Source: Bifidobacterium sp. ESL0728 (GTDB lineage Bacteria > Actinomycetota > Actinomycetes > Actinomycetales > Bifidobacteriaceae). From it: a stretch of 64,000 bases of DNA. The notes below the pieces were generated by a model, which searched no databases, had not been told where the DNA came from, and saw only the letters and a program-made list of their open reading frames with translations. Every line of letters starts with the position of its first letter. Positions within the stretch are counted from its first letter, which is position 1. The translations under genes and the position numbers were made by a program. Location of the stretch: positions 744,001 to 808,000 of the forward strand of contig NZ_CP113925.1 in NCBI RefSeq assembly GCF_029392015.1, in the 5' to 3' direction. Of the stretch, positions 18,092 to 25,682 are shown piece after piece.

Positions 18092-18358
18092 ATGCAAGCT
18101 TCAGCAGCACGTACGCGTATCCAAATCAGTACCAAAAAAACGCTTAAGGAACAGGCGGAGGCGCTTTTCGATTCGTTGGGAATCGATTTGGGAACGGCGG
18201 TCAATCTCTTTTTGGCGCAGTCGGTGAAGGATGGGGGTTTGCCGTTCCGTCCTACCTCGATTTCCCCGTTCGAGAACGCCGTGCTTGAAGCAGCGCGCGA
18301 GAAGCCGGTCTATGTGGGAAGCATGGATGAGATGAAGGACATCATTGACAATGTTTGA
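18092..18358 (+). CDS. RelB/DinJ family antitoxin
   Basis: 88 aa. The N-terminal half is a ribbon-helix-helix domain (TRIQISTKKTLKEQAEALFDSLGIDLGTAVNLFL, residues about 5-39), typical of DinJ; the C-terminal half (about 50-88) is the toxin-wrapping tail. It overlaps the toxin start by 8 bp, so translation is coupled. First module in the tRNA-Ser island. Confidence 0.92.
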   Translation: MQASAARTRIQISTKKTLKEQAEALFDSLGIDLGTAVNLFLAQSVKDGGLPFRPTSISPFENAVLEAAREKPVYVGSMDEMKDIIDNV

Positions 18359-18629
18359 AGTGGCTTATGAACCGACGTTTCTGCGTGACGTCCGTAAGCT
18401 CAAACGTAAACATTACGATATGGGTAAACTCAATCGGGCCTTGGGCGTGCTGCAGGCTCAGGACAAGGAAGTGCTGAGAACCCGGTATCGCGATCACGCT
18501 TTGAAAGGTAACCTCAAATCGTTCCGCGAGTTGCACGTCGAGGGAGATTGGCTGCTTGTCTATCAAATCGTCAACAAGACGCTCACACTTACTCTCACCC
18601 GCACCGGCAGCCACGATGATGTGCTGTGA
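18351..18629 (+). CDS. YafQ/RelE family mRNA interferase toxin
   Basis: 92 aa from the ATG at 18351 that overlaps the antitoxin stop. A RelE-fold ribosome-dependent endoribonuclease that cleaves mRNA in the A site. Catalytic-type residues of YafQ are in place: DHALKGN, ELHVEGDWLLVY and the terminal GSHDDVL. Full length, hence probably active and neutralised by the upstream DinJ-like protein. Confidence 0.92.
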   Translation: MFEVAYEPTFLRDVRKLKRKHYDMGKLNRALGVLQAQDKEVLRTRYRDHALKGNLKSFRELHVEGDWLLVYQIVNKTLTLTLTRTGSHDDVL

Positions 18630-18749
18630 ATGTGGTTGATACGGGCGATGAAACAATTGGCGATGTCCCGGTCTGAGACATGGGAGCCGGTGACATGCGG
18701 TCGGGAAGAGTTATAAGAGGCTACCTTCCTGCAGGCTCGTCGATCGGGA

Positions 18750-18965
18750 ATGTATGGTGGCAATGATGTGAACCACTGTCTTGCTTGCACGCCTGCATTC
18801 GACAAGGATTCGAATCGTTACATTGCAATCGGTATCGATGGCAGAGGACGATATGTCGAGCTGGTTGTCATTCGTAAGGCTGGTGGCCTGTGGCTGGTCA
18901 TTCATGCGCAGACACCGCCGCGACAAGACATCAAACAGAGATTGGGCTTTGGAAGGAGTCGATAA
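18750..18965 (+). CDS. Small BrnT-like toxin candidate
   Basis: 71 aa. The central part (YIAIGIDGRGRYVELVVIR and LWLVIHAQTPPRQDI) matches the pattern of small actinobacterial BrnT-like proteins (a ligvd.sGr.lElvv strand pair, then IHAm). The N-terminus is shorter than usual, as an in-frame stop lies at 18714, so a truncation or a non-canonical start is possible. Its TAA overlaps the ATG of the next gene. Order would be toxin before antitoxin. Confidence 0.5.
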   Translation: MYGGNDVNHCLACTPAFDKDSNRYIAIGIDGRGRYVELVVIRKAGGLWLVIHAQTPPRQDIKQRLGFGRSR

Positions 18966-19153
18966 TGAGCGATGAGGAACTGTACAAGCTTTTCGGAACG
19001 ACTGAGGATGATGTGAATCGTACGGTCGACAAGGTGGAAGCCGGTGATTATTCTGATTTTGATTTTTCGCAAGTCATGCAGGGGCGGCCCATGGAGAAGG
19101 AACGTATGGAGACGGTTTCTGCGCCGGTGGCGGAGTCCCGTGTGAGGCGATGA
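18965..19153 (+). CDS. Small acidic protein, antitoxin candidate paired with the 18750 gene
   Basis: 62 aa from the ATG in taATG, preceded by a ggaag Shine-Dalgarno. Sequence MSDEELYKLFGTTEDDVNRTV...GDYSDFDFSQVMQGRP is acidic, with a short basic tail. It looks like the small partner proteins found after BrnT-like toxins in actinobacteria. Function inferred from size, coupling and location only. Confidence 0.55.
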   Translation: MSDEELYKLFGTTEDDVNRTVDKVEAGDYSDFDFSQVMQGRPMEKERMETVSAPVAESRVRR

Positions 19154-19249
19154 ATCGCGTGGCCAAAGGGCAGGCATCTCTCGTAGTGAATTCATCCGTC
19201 GCGCCATCGATCGTGAGCTTATGGCGTTGCCGTGATAGGATATTCGTCG

Positions 19250-19804
19250 TTATGACTTTTTGCTGATTCTGTCTGCGAATGTGGTGAGTCCCGCCTCGCG
19301 CAGGCCCTGAATCTCCTCTTTCATGGTGCGCGGAGGGTGTTGCTTACGTTGTGTCATGTGGTGCATGGCAGCGGTAACAGTTTCACAATCGGAATCATAG
19401 AGCCGGGTGAGGAATGTGTCCGGGTGCTCTGCTGTGATGTTATGCCTGCTGAGCTCGGTTGTGGGGAAGTCGGCAAGGTTCATGGTGACGATGGTGGTCG
19501 CCTCGCCTGCTATGGCGGCGGCGAGCACATGTCGGTCATCGGGGTCGGGCAGTGTGAGTCCGTCCATGTAACCCCGCCAGTCGGGCACCTGTGCCCAAGG
19601 ATAGGCGCGGTTCACGGTGTCGAGGAATGAGTCGATTGCTTCGGATGTCGAGTTCTGCCACACTTCCGGCAGGTGACGTTCCGCCTCTTCCATGATCATG
19701 GTTGACCACAATGGCTGGAACATTCCCTCGTCAGCCAAGGTGAGAATCGGATCAAGGACCCAGAGGCGAAAGAAGACGTTCGCGTCGATCACCACAGATT
19801 CCAT
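19250..19804 (-). CDS. PIN-domain toxin (VapC-like, PIN_3 type)
   Basis: 184 aa. The PIN fold is visible: first acidic residue in VVIDANVFFR (about residues 4-13), an acidic cluster in EEAERHLPEVW, and DPDDRHVLAAAI with TIVTMNLADF (about 91-117), which carry the Mg2+-binding Asp residues of PIN ribonucleases. The C-terminal extension of about 60 residues is helical. It starts 11 bp after the HTH gene and is probably its toxin partner. Confidence 0.85.
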   Translation of the reverse strand: MESVVIDANVFFRLWVLDPILTLADEGMFQPLWSTMIMEEAERHLPEVWQNSTSEAIDSFLDTVNRAYPWAQVPDWRGYMDGLTLPDPDDRHVLAAAIAGEATTIVTMNLADFPTTELSRHNITAEHPDTFLTRLYDSDCETVTAAMHHMTQRKQHPPRTMKEEIQGLREAGLTTFADRISKKS

Positions 19805-19815
19805 GAGCGATTTCC

Positions 19816-20199
19816 CTATCGGTTGTTCGCCGGGTCGTAGAGGCCCATGTTCTCGGCTTGATCGCGCATATCATCCAAAGCCGAGCGCCGATCGGATCGC
19901 ATGCGTTTGGCATAAGCGATGACATCGTTTTCGAGCATCATCCTGTTGCCTCCCTGTCCATTGCGACGATAGGGGATAGCGTTGGCGTCGAGCATGCGCT
20001 GCACAGTCTTGCGTGAGACGCCAAGGATTTGGGCGGCTTCGCCGGTGCCGATGGTCCGGTTTGAATCGGAAACGGCCATGGCCGCTTTCATGGCGGCGTC
20101 GAAAGCCTTCTCGTCCAGCTTGTACGTTTTACCGTTGCCTTGCAGTACATAGCGTGCGTTGTTGCTGATTGGCCTTGCCTCAATGGTCGCGATGCTCAT
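19816..20199 (-). CDS. Helix-turn-helix (excisionase/MerR-type) antitoxin
   Basis: 127 aa from the ATG at 20199 with Shine-Dalgarno ggagga; longer upstream starts lack conservation. The DNA-binding domain is TIGTGEAAQILGVSRKTVQRMLD (about residues 49-71) followed by AIPYRRNGQGGNRMM, the winged HTH_17 form. The C-terminal segment (DDMRDQAENMGLYDP) probably binds the PIN toxin. HTH_17/PIN_3 pairs are known actinobacterial toxin-antitoxin operons. Confidence 0.85.
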   Translation of the reverse strand: MSIATIEARPISNNARYVLQGNGKTYKLDEKAFDAAMKAAMAVSDSNRTIGTGEAAQILGVSRKTVQRMLDANAIPYRRNGQGGNRMMLENDVIAYAKRMRSDRRSALDDMRDQAENMGLYDPANNR

Positions 20200-20501
20200 G
20201 ATTGTTTCCTCCCGCAAGTTCCTGGATTCACGGATGTCCAATATGACCAATAGTAGCATAATGGAATCTGTTGTGTATTCGCTTCTGGAACATATCTGAT
20301 AAGGCGACACGGACGGCGGATTCAAGGGTTCTGGAGGCGTGGATTTGGCGTAATCCGGGCAGATGCCGTCGTTATTGTGTGCCGTGTAGGCTCGTATGTA
20401 ACCGTAAGGAAACATTTCTAGCGGGGCGAGATGCAGAGCGGGTCCAATTTCACGGACAGGTAGAATCCTAATGATTTCAATGATGTAAGCTACGATTTCG
20501 C

Positions 20502-20528
20502 TCGAATCTCGCCCTGTCCGCATTACAA
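20502..20528. repeat. Right 27-bp att-like direct repeat
   Basis: Exact copy of 17666-17692. Together they bound a 2.8-kb segment with three toxin-antitoxin-like modules and no recombinase. Confidence 0.88.
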
Positions 20529-20562
20529 GGGTTTCGGGTTTTAGTCTGAAGCCCTTTTGTTT
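20527..20562 (+). terminator. Terminator-like hairpin after the right att copy
   Basis: aagggtttc (20527-20535) with gaagccctt (20548-20556) and a ttttgtttt run. Probably the original terminator of tRNA-Ser before insertion. The rest of the gap to 20794 (AT-rich) holds only the promoter region of the next operon; cttggaggtgctgc gives its ribosome binding site. Confidence 0.65.
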
Positions 20563-20794
20563 TCTGGGTATTGTCAATAATCCTGATATCTTCCAACGCT
20601 TAAAATTTTTATGCTTCCGTTATCCGTAACCCTCAAAGTCGGATGGGTGTCTGGGGATGTGCAAAGGATGCGCGATTCGGCGGATTTTCGTGAGTGAGCG
20701 TTGCAAAAGGGAGTTAGTCTAAAGTATTATTAATAACCATAATATGATTGTTCGATATAAAGTTTGTTTCTGCTCATGAACTTGGAGGTGCTGC

Positions 20795-21067
20795 ATGGCC
20801 GAAAGTGAAATCAAGTCGAGCGATGTGGAGGCTCAAGAGGCAATCGGTGAACTGACAGGTCTTGATGCGTCGGGTTTCGCGAACCAGTCAGTGACCATGG
20901 GGTCGGCCACGGTCGCGTCTATGAAGGCCGGGGCGAATCTGTGCAACGCGTTGATGGGTGACGTTTCTGATGTAGTCTCTTGCGTTCTGTCTCAGGCCAA
21001 CAAGTTCCCGCGGATTGCGCATGTCATCGAGGAACGAGACGAAGCCACCGCGCAGCGATGGAAGTGA
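20795..21067 (+). CDS. Type VII secretion helper, DUF3130/TIGR04197-like (Lap1-type)
   Basis: 90 aa, predicted all-helical, WXG100-sized. It resembles the small DUF3130/TIGR04197 proteins (segment SVTMGSATVASMKAGANLCNALMGD) encoded first in LXG-effector operons, where they form a targeting complex with the LXG domain for T7SSb export. It is followed after 11 bp by a coiled-coil protein and then an LXG-like toxin, the usual order. No WXG motif is present. The codon and base composition look more AT-rich than the flanking housekeeping genes. Confidence 0.72.
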   Translation: MAESEIKSSDVEAQEAIGELTGLDASGFANQSVTMGSATVASMKAGANLCNALMGDVSDVVSCVLSQANKFPRIAHVIEERDEATAQRWK

Positions 21068-21078
21068 GATAAAGCGTT

Positions 21079-21471
21079 ATGGGATACTATTCGGGGAATT
21101 CTGTCGCTCATTCGAAACCTTCCGATGCTGAAGAAGAAGATTTGAAACGGGCCAAACGTCTTCGTCAGATCACTTCGGAACAGGAGGATCTGGAAAATCT
21201 GCGCTGGAGCGAAAACGCTCGCGATGAGCAGTTTGCCGAGGAGTTCTCGACGCTTGCAGGGCGGACGCGGCAGCTGTACGAAGATGCCGGGGTTGCTCTT
21301 TCGCAACGCAAGCAGGAACAATTGGCTGTCATAGAGGATGTTGAGCGAAACGTACGTGAGTCGGCGGAACGGCATAGCGATGAAGTCAACAGATATTGTT
21401 TGGACGCTTCGATGAGGCTGGAGGAAGAGACTGACGAGCTTAGGAAGAAAAGAAGGGATTCGCGATGGTAG
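21079..21471 (+). CDS. Coiled-coil LXG-operon accessory protein (Lap2-type)
   Basis: 130 aa, highly charged and helical almost throughout (EEEDLKRAKRLRQ, EQEDLENLRW, RKQEQLAVIEDVERN), without membrane segments. Its size, charge and location between a DUF3130-like gene and the effector match the second helper of LXG operons. Its stop overlaps the effector start by 7 bp. Confidence 0.65.
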   Translation: MGYYSGNSVAHSKPSDAEEEDLKRAKRLRQITSEQEDLENLRWSENARDEQFAEEFSTLAGRTRQLYEDAGVALSQRKQEQLAVIEDVERNVRESAERHSDEVNRYCLDASMRLEEETDELRKKRRDSRW

Positions 21472-22874
21472 TTTATGATTCCGGCGATTCGGACGCAATG
21501 ATGAACGCCTTGCAAGCCAACCTGAAGGGCGCCAGCGAGGTGTTCGGCCGACTCTCAAAAGGTAGTGGCCATCTTGTGAACACTGTGAACTCTGGGATGT
21601 TAAAGGGAGCGGCGTACATGGCCGGCAAGGGAATGTTCGTCACGTATATTGCTCCGATGGTGCACCAGCTCAATGAGGCTGTCGGAGATATACGGGACGA
21701 TCTGGACGCATACCGCACCTCTGACGGGCAGATACGCGCGGTCGACAATCATATCGACGGTGACTTAGTCCAGAAACAGCTTGAAAACACAAACCATATG
21801 ATCGATGTCGTGCAGCAAAAGATTAAGACGGATCAGGACAAGTTTAATTCGATGGAGACAGCCAGCTCTTCAGCGCAGGATGCAAAGGCTTTGGGGACAG
21901 ACTACAGGAAGCTGCAGAAGCAACTTGACAATTTGCAGAAGCTAAAGGCCGATTATGATGAAGAATTGGCTGCACTTCAGGCGTTTGTTGATGATACTGC
22001 TCCGTTGTTCAAGGACAGTGCGCAAGTGTTTAAGGATGCAATGCGGGGCGTGAAGGCTATCAACAGTACACGTGCCAACGTTGATGGGTCAGTCGTATTT
22101 CCTCCCGGTACGGATATGAGTTGGTTGGCAGCGTTACAAGGGGACAAACTGAAATCCGGCTTAGATCCGAATACTCTTCCCGTCTTCTACAGAGTCAAGG
22201 TCACGGAGATTCAGGATGACCCGAATCTCAAGCCCGAAGACAAGGCCAAAAAAATTGAGCAGATCTACGAAGATTGGCTGCATTCCTTGGCTCCTGGCGC
22301 TTTTGACGAATATGCCAAAGCCAGAAGGAAATACGACAAGGCAAAACAAGACTATGAAAGCAAGTATCCCGGCAAAAAATATCATTTCGTCGCTGACGAC
22401 CCCGGGATTATTGCAGCTGATGAGAAGCTTTCAAAAGTACTGCTTAATACGCATGTCAACATTCGTGTTGCTGCACGGGGCCTCGGCGATGATGTCGCTA
22501 AGATTTCGTTCAAAAACGATTTAACGGAGTTTTACAACATGGTGCAAACGGATCATCCATTAGATTTGAAAAGTCATCCTTATGGGAATGATAATTATTC
22601 TATTTGGTCGAGAGGGTGGGATGGCAACCCGCCGGATGAGAAGAACAACGGTTATCCGTCTTCGGACTTTCTTGGCAATTATCTTTATGGATATTATGGC
22701 AGTAGTGTCGGCTTCGACTCAGGAACGTTGCATAATGGAGCAGGTGCTGCCCAGATACTATCAGATGCAGAAAAGTGGCGTCTTAATTTCCATGGTGATA
22801 ATCAGGGGGATTCTGATGATATCGACGAAGGAATCAAGGACTATGGCAAAGCGCAAGATAAGAAACGCCGTTAA
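21465..22874 (+). CDS. LXG-like type VII effector with polymorphic toxin type 44-like C-terminus
   Basis: 469 aa without signal peptide. Residues 1 to about 200 are helical and LXG-like (export domain), with a Gly/Ala-rich hydrophobic stretch near residues 45-65. A linker rich in Lys/Asp follows. The C-terminal about 130 residues (FYNMVQTDHPLDLKSH, then SSDFLGNYLYGYYGSSVGF, GAGAAQILSDA, DSDDIDEGIKDYG) match the pattern I know for polymorphic toxin type 44: a D-K pair, a GN..yGy.G..vGf block, aG..q, and D..D...I..G. Probably an antibacterial toxin delivered by a T7SSb apparatus encoded elsewhere. The immunity gene would be the overlapping next ORF. Confidence 0.72.
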   Translation: MVVYDSGDSDAMMNALQANLKGASEVFGRLSKGSGHLVNTVNSGMLKGAAYMAGKGMFVTYIAPMVHQLNEAVGDIRDDLDAYRTSDGQIRAVDNHIDGDLVQKQLENTNHMIDVVQQKIKTDQDKFNSMETASSSAQDAKALGTDYRKLQKQLDNLQKLKADYDEELAALQAFVDDTAPLFKDSAQVFKDAMRGVKAINSTRANVDGSVVFPPGTDMSWLAALQGDKLKSGLDPNTLPVFYRVKVTEIQDDPNLKPEDKAKKIEQIYEDWLHSLAPGAFDEYAKARRKYDKAKQDYESKYPGKKYHFVADDPGIIAADEKLSKVLLNTHVNIRVAARGLGDDVAKISFKNDLTEFYNMVQTDHPLDLKSHPYGNDNYSIWSRGWDGNPPDEKNNGYPSSDFLGNYLYGYYGSSVGFDSGTLHNGAGAAQILSDAEKWRLNFHGDNQGDSDDIDEGIKDYGKAQDKKRR

Positions 22875-23253
22875 ACGTCACAAGGTGGTGACCTCGATCA
22901 TTGTTGTGCTTCTAGTTCCTGTTTTGCTGCTTGTGTTCTGGTTTTCTTTTGCGGCTATCAAGTACTATACGTTCGACGCCATCTATTATCCATATCAGGA
23001 GAAGCGGTTCAATGTGAAAAACCGCGTTGAACTGATTGAAGGTGTATCTCTCTATGTAAGCAGTGACAGCCCTGACGTAACGGTGAAGGTTCAGAGCGAC
23101 GATGGCGTTAGCTACGGGTCTTTCCGCGGCGTGAGGAAAAATTGGCGGACCGAGGTGGGCGAACACTACACAATCGTTATCAAGAACAATACTGACCGCT
23201 GGATCACCGCACACATCGATTATTCGGATGATACCTGTTCGCCGATTTGCTAG
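22843..23253 (+). CDS. Small membrane protein, immunity candidate for the LXG toxin
   Basis: 136 aa from the ATG at 22843, overlapping the toxin 3' end by 32 bp in another frame. Basic N-terminus (MAKRKIRNAVKRHKVV), one transmembrane helix at about residues 16-40, then a beta-rich exposed domain of about 95 residues ending in a Cys pair (DDTCSPIC). Immunity proteins are commonly encoded directly after, or overlapping, their toxin. Function is inferred from position; the family is not recognised. Confidence 0.6.
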   Translation: MAKRKIRNAVKRHKVVTSIIVVLLVPVLLLVFWFSFAAIKYYTFDAIYYPYQEKRFNVKNRVELIEGVSLYVSSDSPDVTVKVQSDDGVSYGSFRGVRKNWRTEVGEHYTIVIKNNTDRWITAHIDYSDDTCSPIC

Positions 23254-23330
23254 TAGGCTGCGTATGTCGGGCAATTCCATCGGTTCTGAAACAATGATAA
23301 AAGGAATAATATTATACGGATGACGGTAGG

Positions 23331-23457
23331 GGAAAGACAAGAACTCGTATAGCCGTTAAGCGGCATATGTCGTTGGTTGTTGCCGCTGGCATCCTGGCGG
23401 ATTCGGTTTCCCTTTTAATTTCTTTTAGTGGAGATGGGCTATCTGTTGATGCATGAG
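23331..23457 (+). pseudogene. Remnant of a second immunity-like membrane gene
   Basis: The frame containing codons at 23337-23366 reads TRTRIAVKRH, then MSLVVAAGILADSVSLLIS, which parallels the basic start and membrane helix of the protein at 22843 (KRKIRNAVKRHKVV...). It stops shortly after the helix. This suggests a decayed duplicate of the membrane gene. The rest of the gap to 23902 contains no ORF that I trust; an inverted repeat acgcacaccgga / tccggtgtgcgt lies at 23856-23867 and 23879-23890. Confidence 0.4.
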
Positions 23458-23902
23458 GTGACTATATGCGTCATAAGCGAAAAAGAGTCGGATGTGATTG
23501 GGTTTAATCCGTGCCCATTGGAACAAGTCTCGTATTTGTGCCAGATTATCGAATGTCAGCGTTTAGAGACATTCCTTTTGAACAATAATTCCGAAACAAG
23601 GGTTAAATAAACGGAGCTTGAGCCATCTCACTTTGCGCTATAAGTGACATCATGAGAACGGTTGTGGAATTCCGTAAACCTAGCTCCCGATTGATTGAGA
23701 TACTATCCCGCGGCATTGAAGCAGAATGCAAGAAAACGCCCCGTCGGTTTCGGTGTCATCCGATGAAAGCTTTATGGTCCGGATGGGTAACGCTGCCATC
23801 CCCGACATGCTAGCGGTTACCATATCTGGAGATTCCTTCCGCCGGATACGATGATACGCACACCGGATGGATAACGCTTCCGGTGTGCGTGCGAGTCTCT
23901 TT

Positions 23903-24559
23903 TCAGCGCAGCCCAAGTTTCTGGGCTATGCCGCCGTGATGGGAACACATGCCTTGATAATTTGGCGCACCAGGGCGGGATACGGATTGAGAGCCGTCAC
24001 GGCAAGTGGCATAGAGCGAGCCTGTGCCTCCTTGGTTTGAGGACTGTTGTGGAGCCGCTGATCGGGATTGTGCTTGAGCCTGCTGCGCGGCTTGGGCTTG
24101 TTGGGCTGCTTGTGCTGCAGCCGCGGCCGCGGCAGCAGCATCGTTCTGGTTTTTCTGTTTGACGCTGGCCGTCACGGTATCCATGGCTTTTTGCAGCGAA
24201 TTGGCCGCTTGATTATATTCAGCCGAATCTGATCCGGTAAATGCCGTGGCGGTATTGATGGCGTTGGTGAGGTCGACTCGTGTTTGCGGGTCTGCGACGT
24301 TGTTGTTCGATGAGTCGAGCAGGGAATGAGCTTCGGTAATTTTGTTACTCAGCGTGGTTTTGGCAGTTTTGAGTGCCTGTTTTTCTTTCGCTTCCTGCTT
24401 TTTCTTTTCTGAGGCCTTCTTCTTGGCTTCGGCATTTTGTTTGGATGAGGAAGACGTTGAAGTGGGTGCGTCGTTACTCGTCGTTGATGATTCGGAACAA
24501 GCCGAAACGCCGAAAATCAGTAGCACAGATGCGATGGTGGCAATTATCTTTCTGTTCAT
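23903..24559 (-). CDS. Secreted lipoprotein with DUF3761-like C-terminus
   Basis: 218 aa from the ATG at 24559, with Shine-Dalgarno aaggaa. A signal peptide ends in the lipobox GVSAC, so the mature protein is lipidated at that Cys. A Ser/Thr-rich stretch, a Lys/Ala/Glu-rich coiled coil (about residues 40-70), a helical region, and an Ala/Gln repeat (about 145-170) follow. The terminal segment YATCRDGSQSVSR...GMCSHHGGIAQKLG carries the Cys and HGG pattern of DUF3761. Function unknown. Confidence 0.8.
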   Translation of the reverse strand: MNRKIIATIASVLLIFGVSACSESSTTSNDAPTSTSSSSKQNAEAKKKASEKKKQEAKEKQALKTAKTTLSNKITEAHSLLDSSNNNVADPQTRVDLTNAINTATAFTGSDSAEYNQAANSLQKAMDTVTASVKQKNQNDAAAAAAAAAQAAQQAQAAQQAQAQSRSAAPQQSSNQGGTGSLYATCRDGSQSVSRPGAPNYQGMCSHHGGIAQKLGLR

Positions 24560-24804
24560 TGTCGTTCCTTGTTCTTCGTTAAAAGTTCGATGTTGTTGCA
24601 TGAATGCTGCTTGGTTGTAAAGCGGCAAATATGCAACTAGGGTGACAAGCGAAAATTATATATTATATTTTGTTTAAAAATCTCCGTTTATGTTAAAAGG
24701 TTATCTGTTTGGTAATCGATAGGGATGTTTTATTTGGCTGGGTCGTGTGAATCGTCTATAAGAATAGAGAAGTTAGGATTTTGATTGACGGCTCGTAAAG
24801 AGGT

Positions 24805-25419
24805 GTGACGGTTGTGGAAACATCAATAACCGACGTGGTGCTTGGGCTCGATGGGGTGCTCGTTGAGTGGGACGGGCGACGGCCGATTATCGGGCAATAT
24901 CCTGAAGGAATCGCCGATATGATGTTTGACCCGCATGACGAGTGGGGGATGGAGTTTTATCTCGCGATGCTCGAAAGCGGGTGGAGCGAGGAACGCGTGC
25001 TCGCTTCCTACGAAAAACACCACGGGCCGGCAATCGCTTGGGTGCTCAAGATGTACCTCGACCATGAGGAAGACGGGTTCGTCGGTATGATGCCGGAGAT
25101 GCCTGAGTTGTTGCGGGATTTGGACGCTGCGGGAATCCGTTTGTGGGGACTGGCGAATACTACGAGCAAGCATCTGAAACTGGCCCGGCAACGTTTCCCG
25201 GAACTCGCCATGTTGCGTGATTTTATGGTTTCTTCCGAGGAAAAGCTTCGGTTGCCTGATCCGGTTCTGGTTCATCGAGCTATCGAACATTTCGGCATTG
25301 ACCCGGCGACGACGTTGTTCGTCGACAACGATGATCGCGCCGTTGGGAAATTGAGTGGTTTGGGTTTTCGCGCGACTGCTTTCAAAGATAGCGATACTTT
25401 GCGAAATGAGTTGTTCTGA
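24805..25419 (+). CDS. HAD-superfamily protein lacking the usual nucleophile
   Basis: 204 aa; GTG at 24805, with an alternative GTG at 24814 better spaced from the aaagagg ribosome binding site. Related to HAD-IA hydrolases: motif II-like LWGLANTT, motif III Lys region SSEEKLRLPDP, motif IV FVDNDDRAV. Motif I reads VLGLDGVLVEW, where relatives have FDLGGVLVDW: the nucleophilic Asp is Gly and an Asp appears two residues later. It may therefore be inactive or altered. The 3' end is duplicated downstream as a tandem repeat. Confidence 0.78.
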   Translation: MTVVETSITDVVLGLDGVLVEWDGRRPIIGQYPEGIADMMFDPHDEWGMEFYLAMLESGWSEERVLASYEKHHGPAIAWVLKMYLDHEEDGFVGMMPEMPELLRDLDAAGIRLWGLANTTSKHLKLARQRFPELAMLRDFMVSSEEKLRLPDPVLVHRAIEHFGIDPATTLFVDNDDRAVGKLSGLGFRATAFKDSDTLRNELF

Positions 25420-25566
25420 TCCCGTCGTTTCAGATTTTGACGCGAAACAGTTCAAAGCCGATGAAACTTTGCGAAATGAATTGTTCTGATTCCGCCGATT
25501 CGGGTTTCGATGCGAAATGGTTCAAAGCCGAGCCGCTACAAGAGAAATTGTTCTAATTGTGCTGAT
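25399..25566. repeat. 70-bp tandem repeat seeded by the HAD gene tail
   Basis: Unit 1 at 25399-25468 begins in the last codons of the HAD gene (ttgcgaaatgagttgttctga). Unit 2 at 25469-25538 and partial unit 3 from 25539 follow. Conserved blocks are ttgcgaaatga(g/a)ttgttctgat and gcgaaa..gttcaaagccga. The preceding codons (actttcaaagatagcgatac) also fit the unit, so part of the repeat lies inside the coding region. Confidence 0.88.
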
Positions 25567-25682
25567 TATTGCTTGTTGTTTCGCGCTGTTGGATAGATAA
25601 ATATTCGTTGTATGGAATTATTTTGTTATTCAAAATAGAATTATTCATCCAATCAAATCAGGTCTGAAAGTGTTCATGGATT

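Noticed and set aside
23428-23610. 60-codon ORF after the LXG operon
   Set aside because: Weak start context and no family match; the region looks like decaying DNA.
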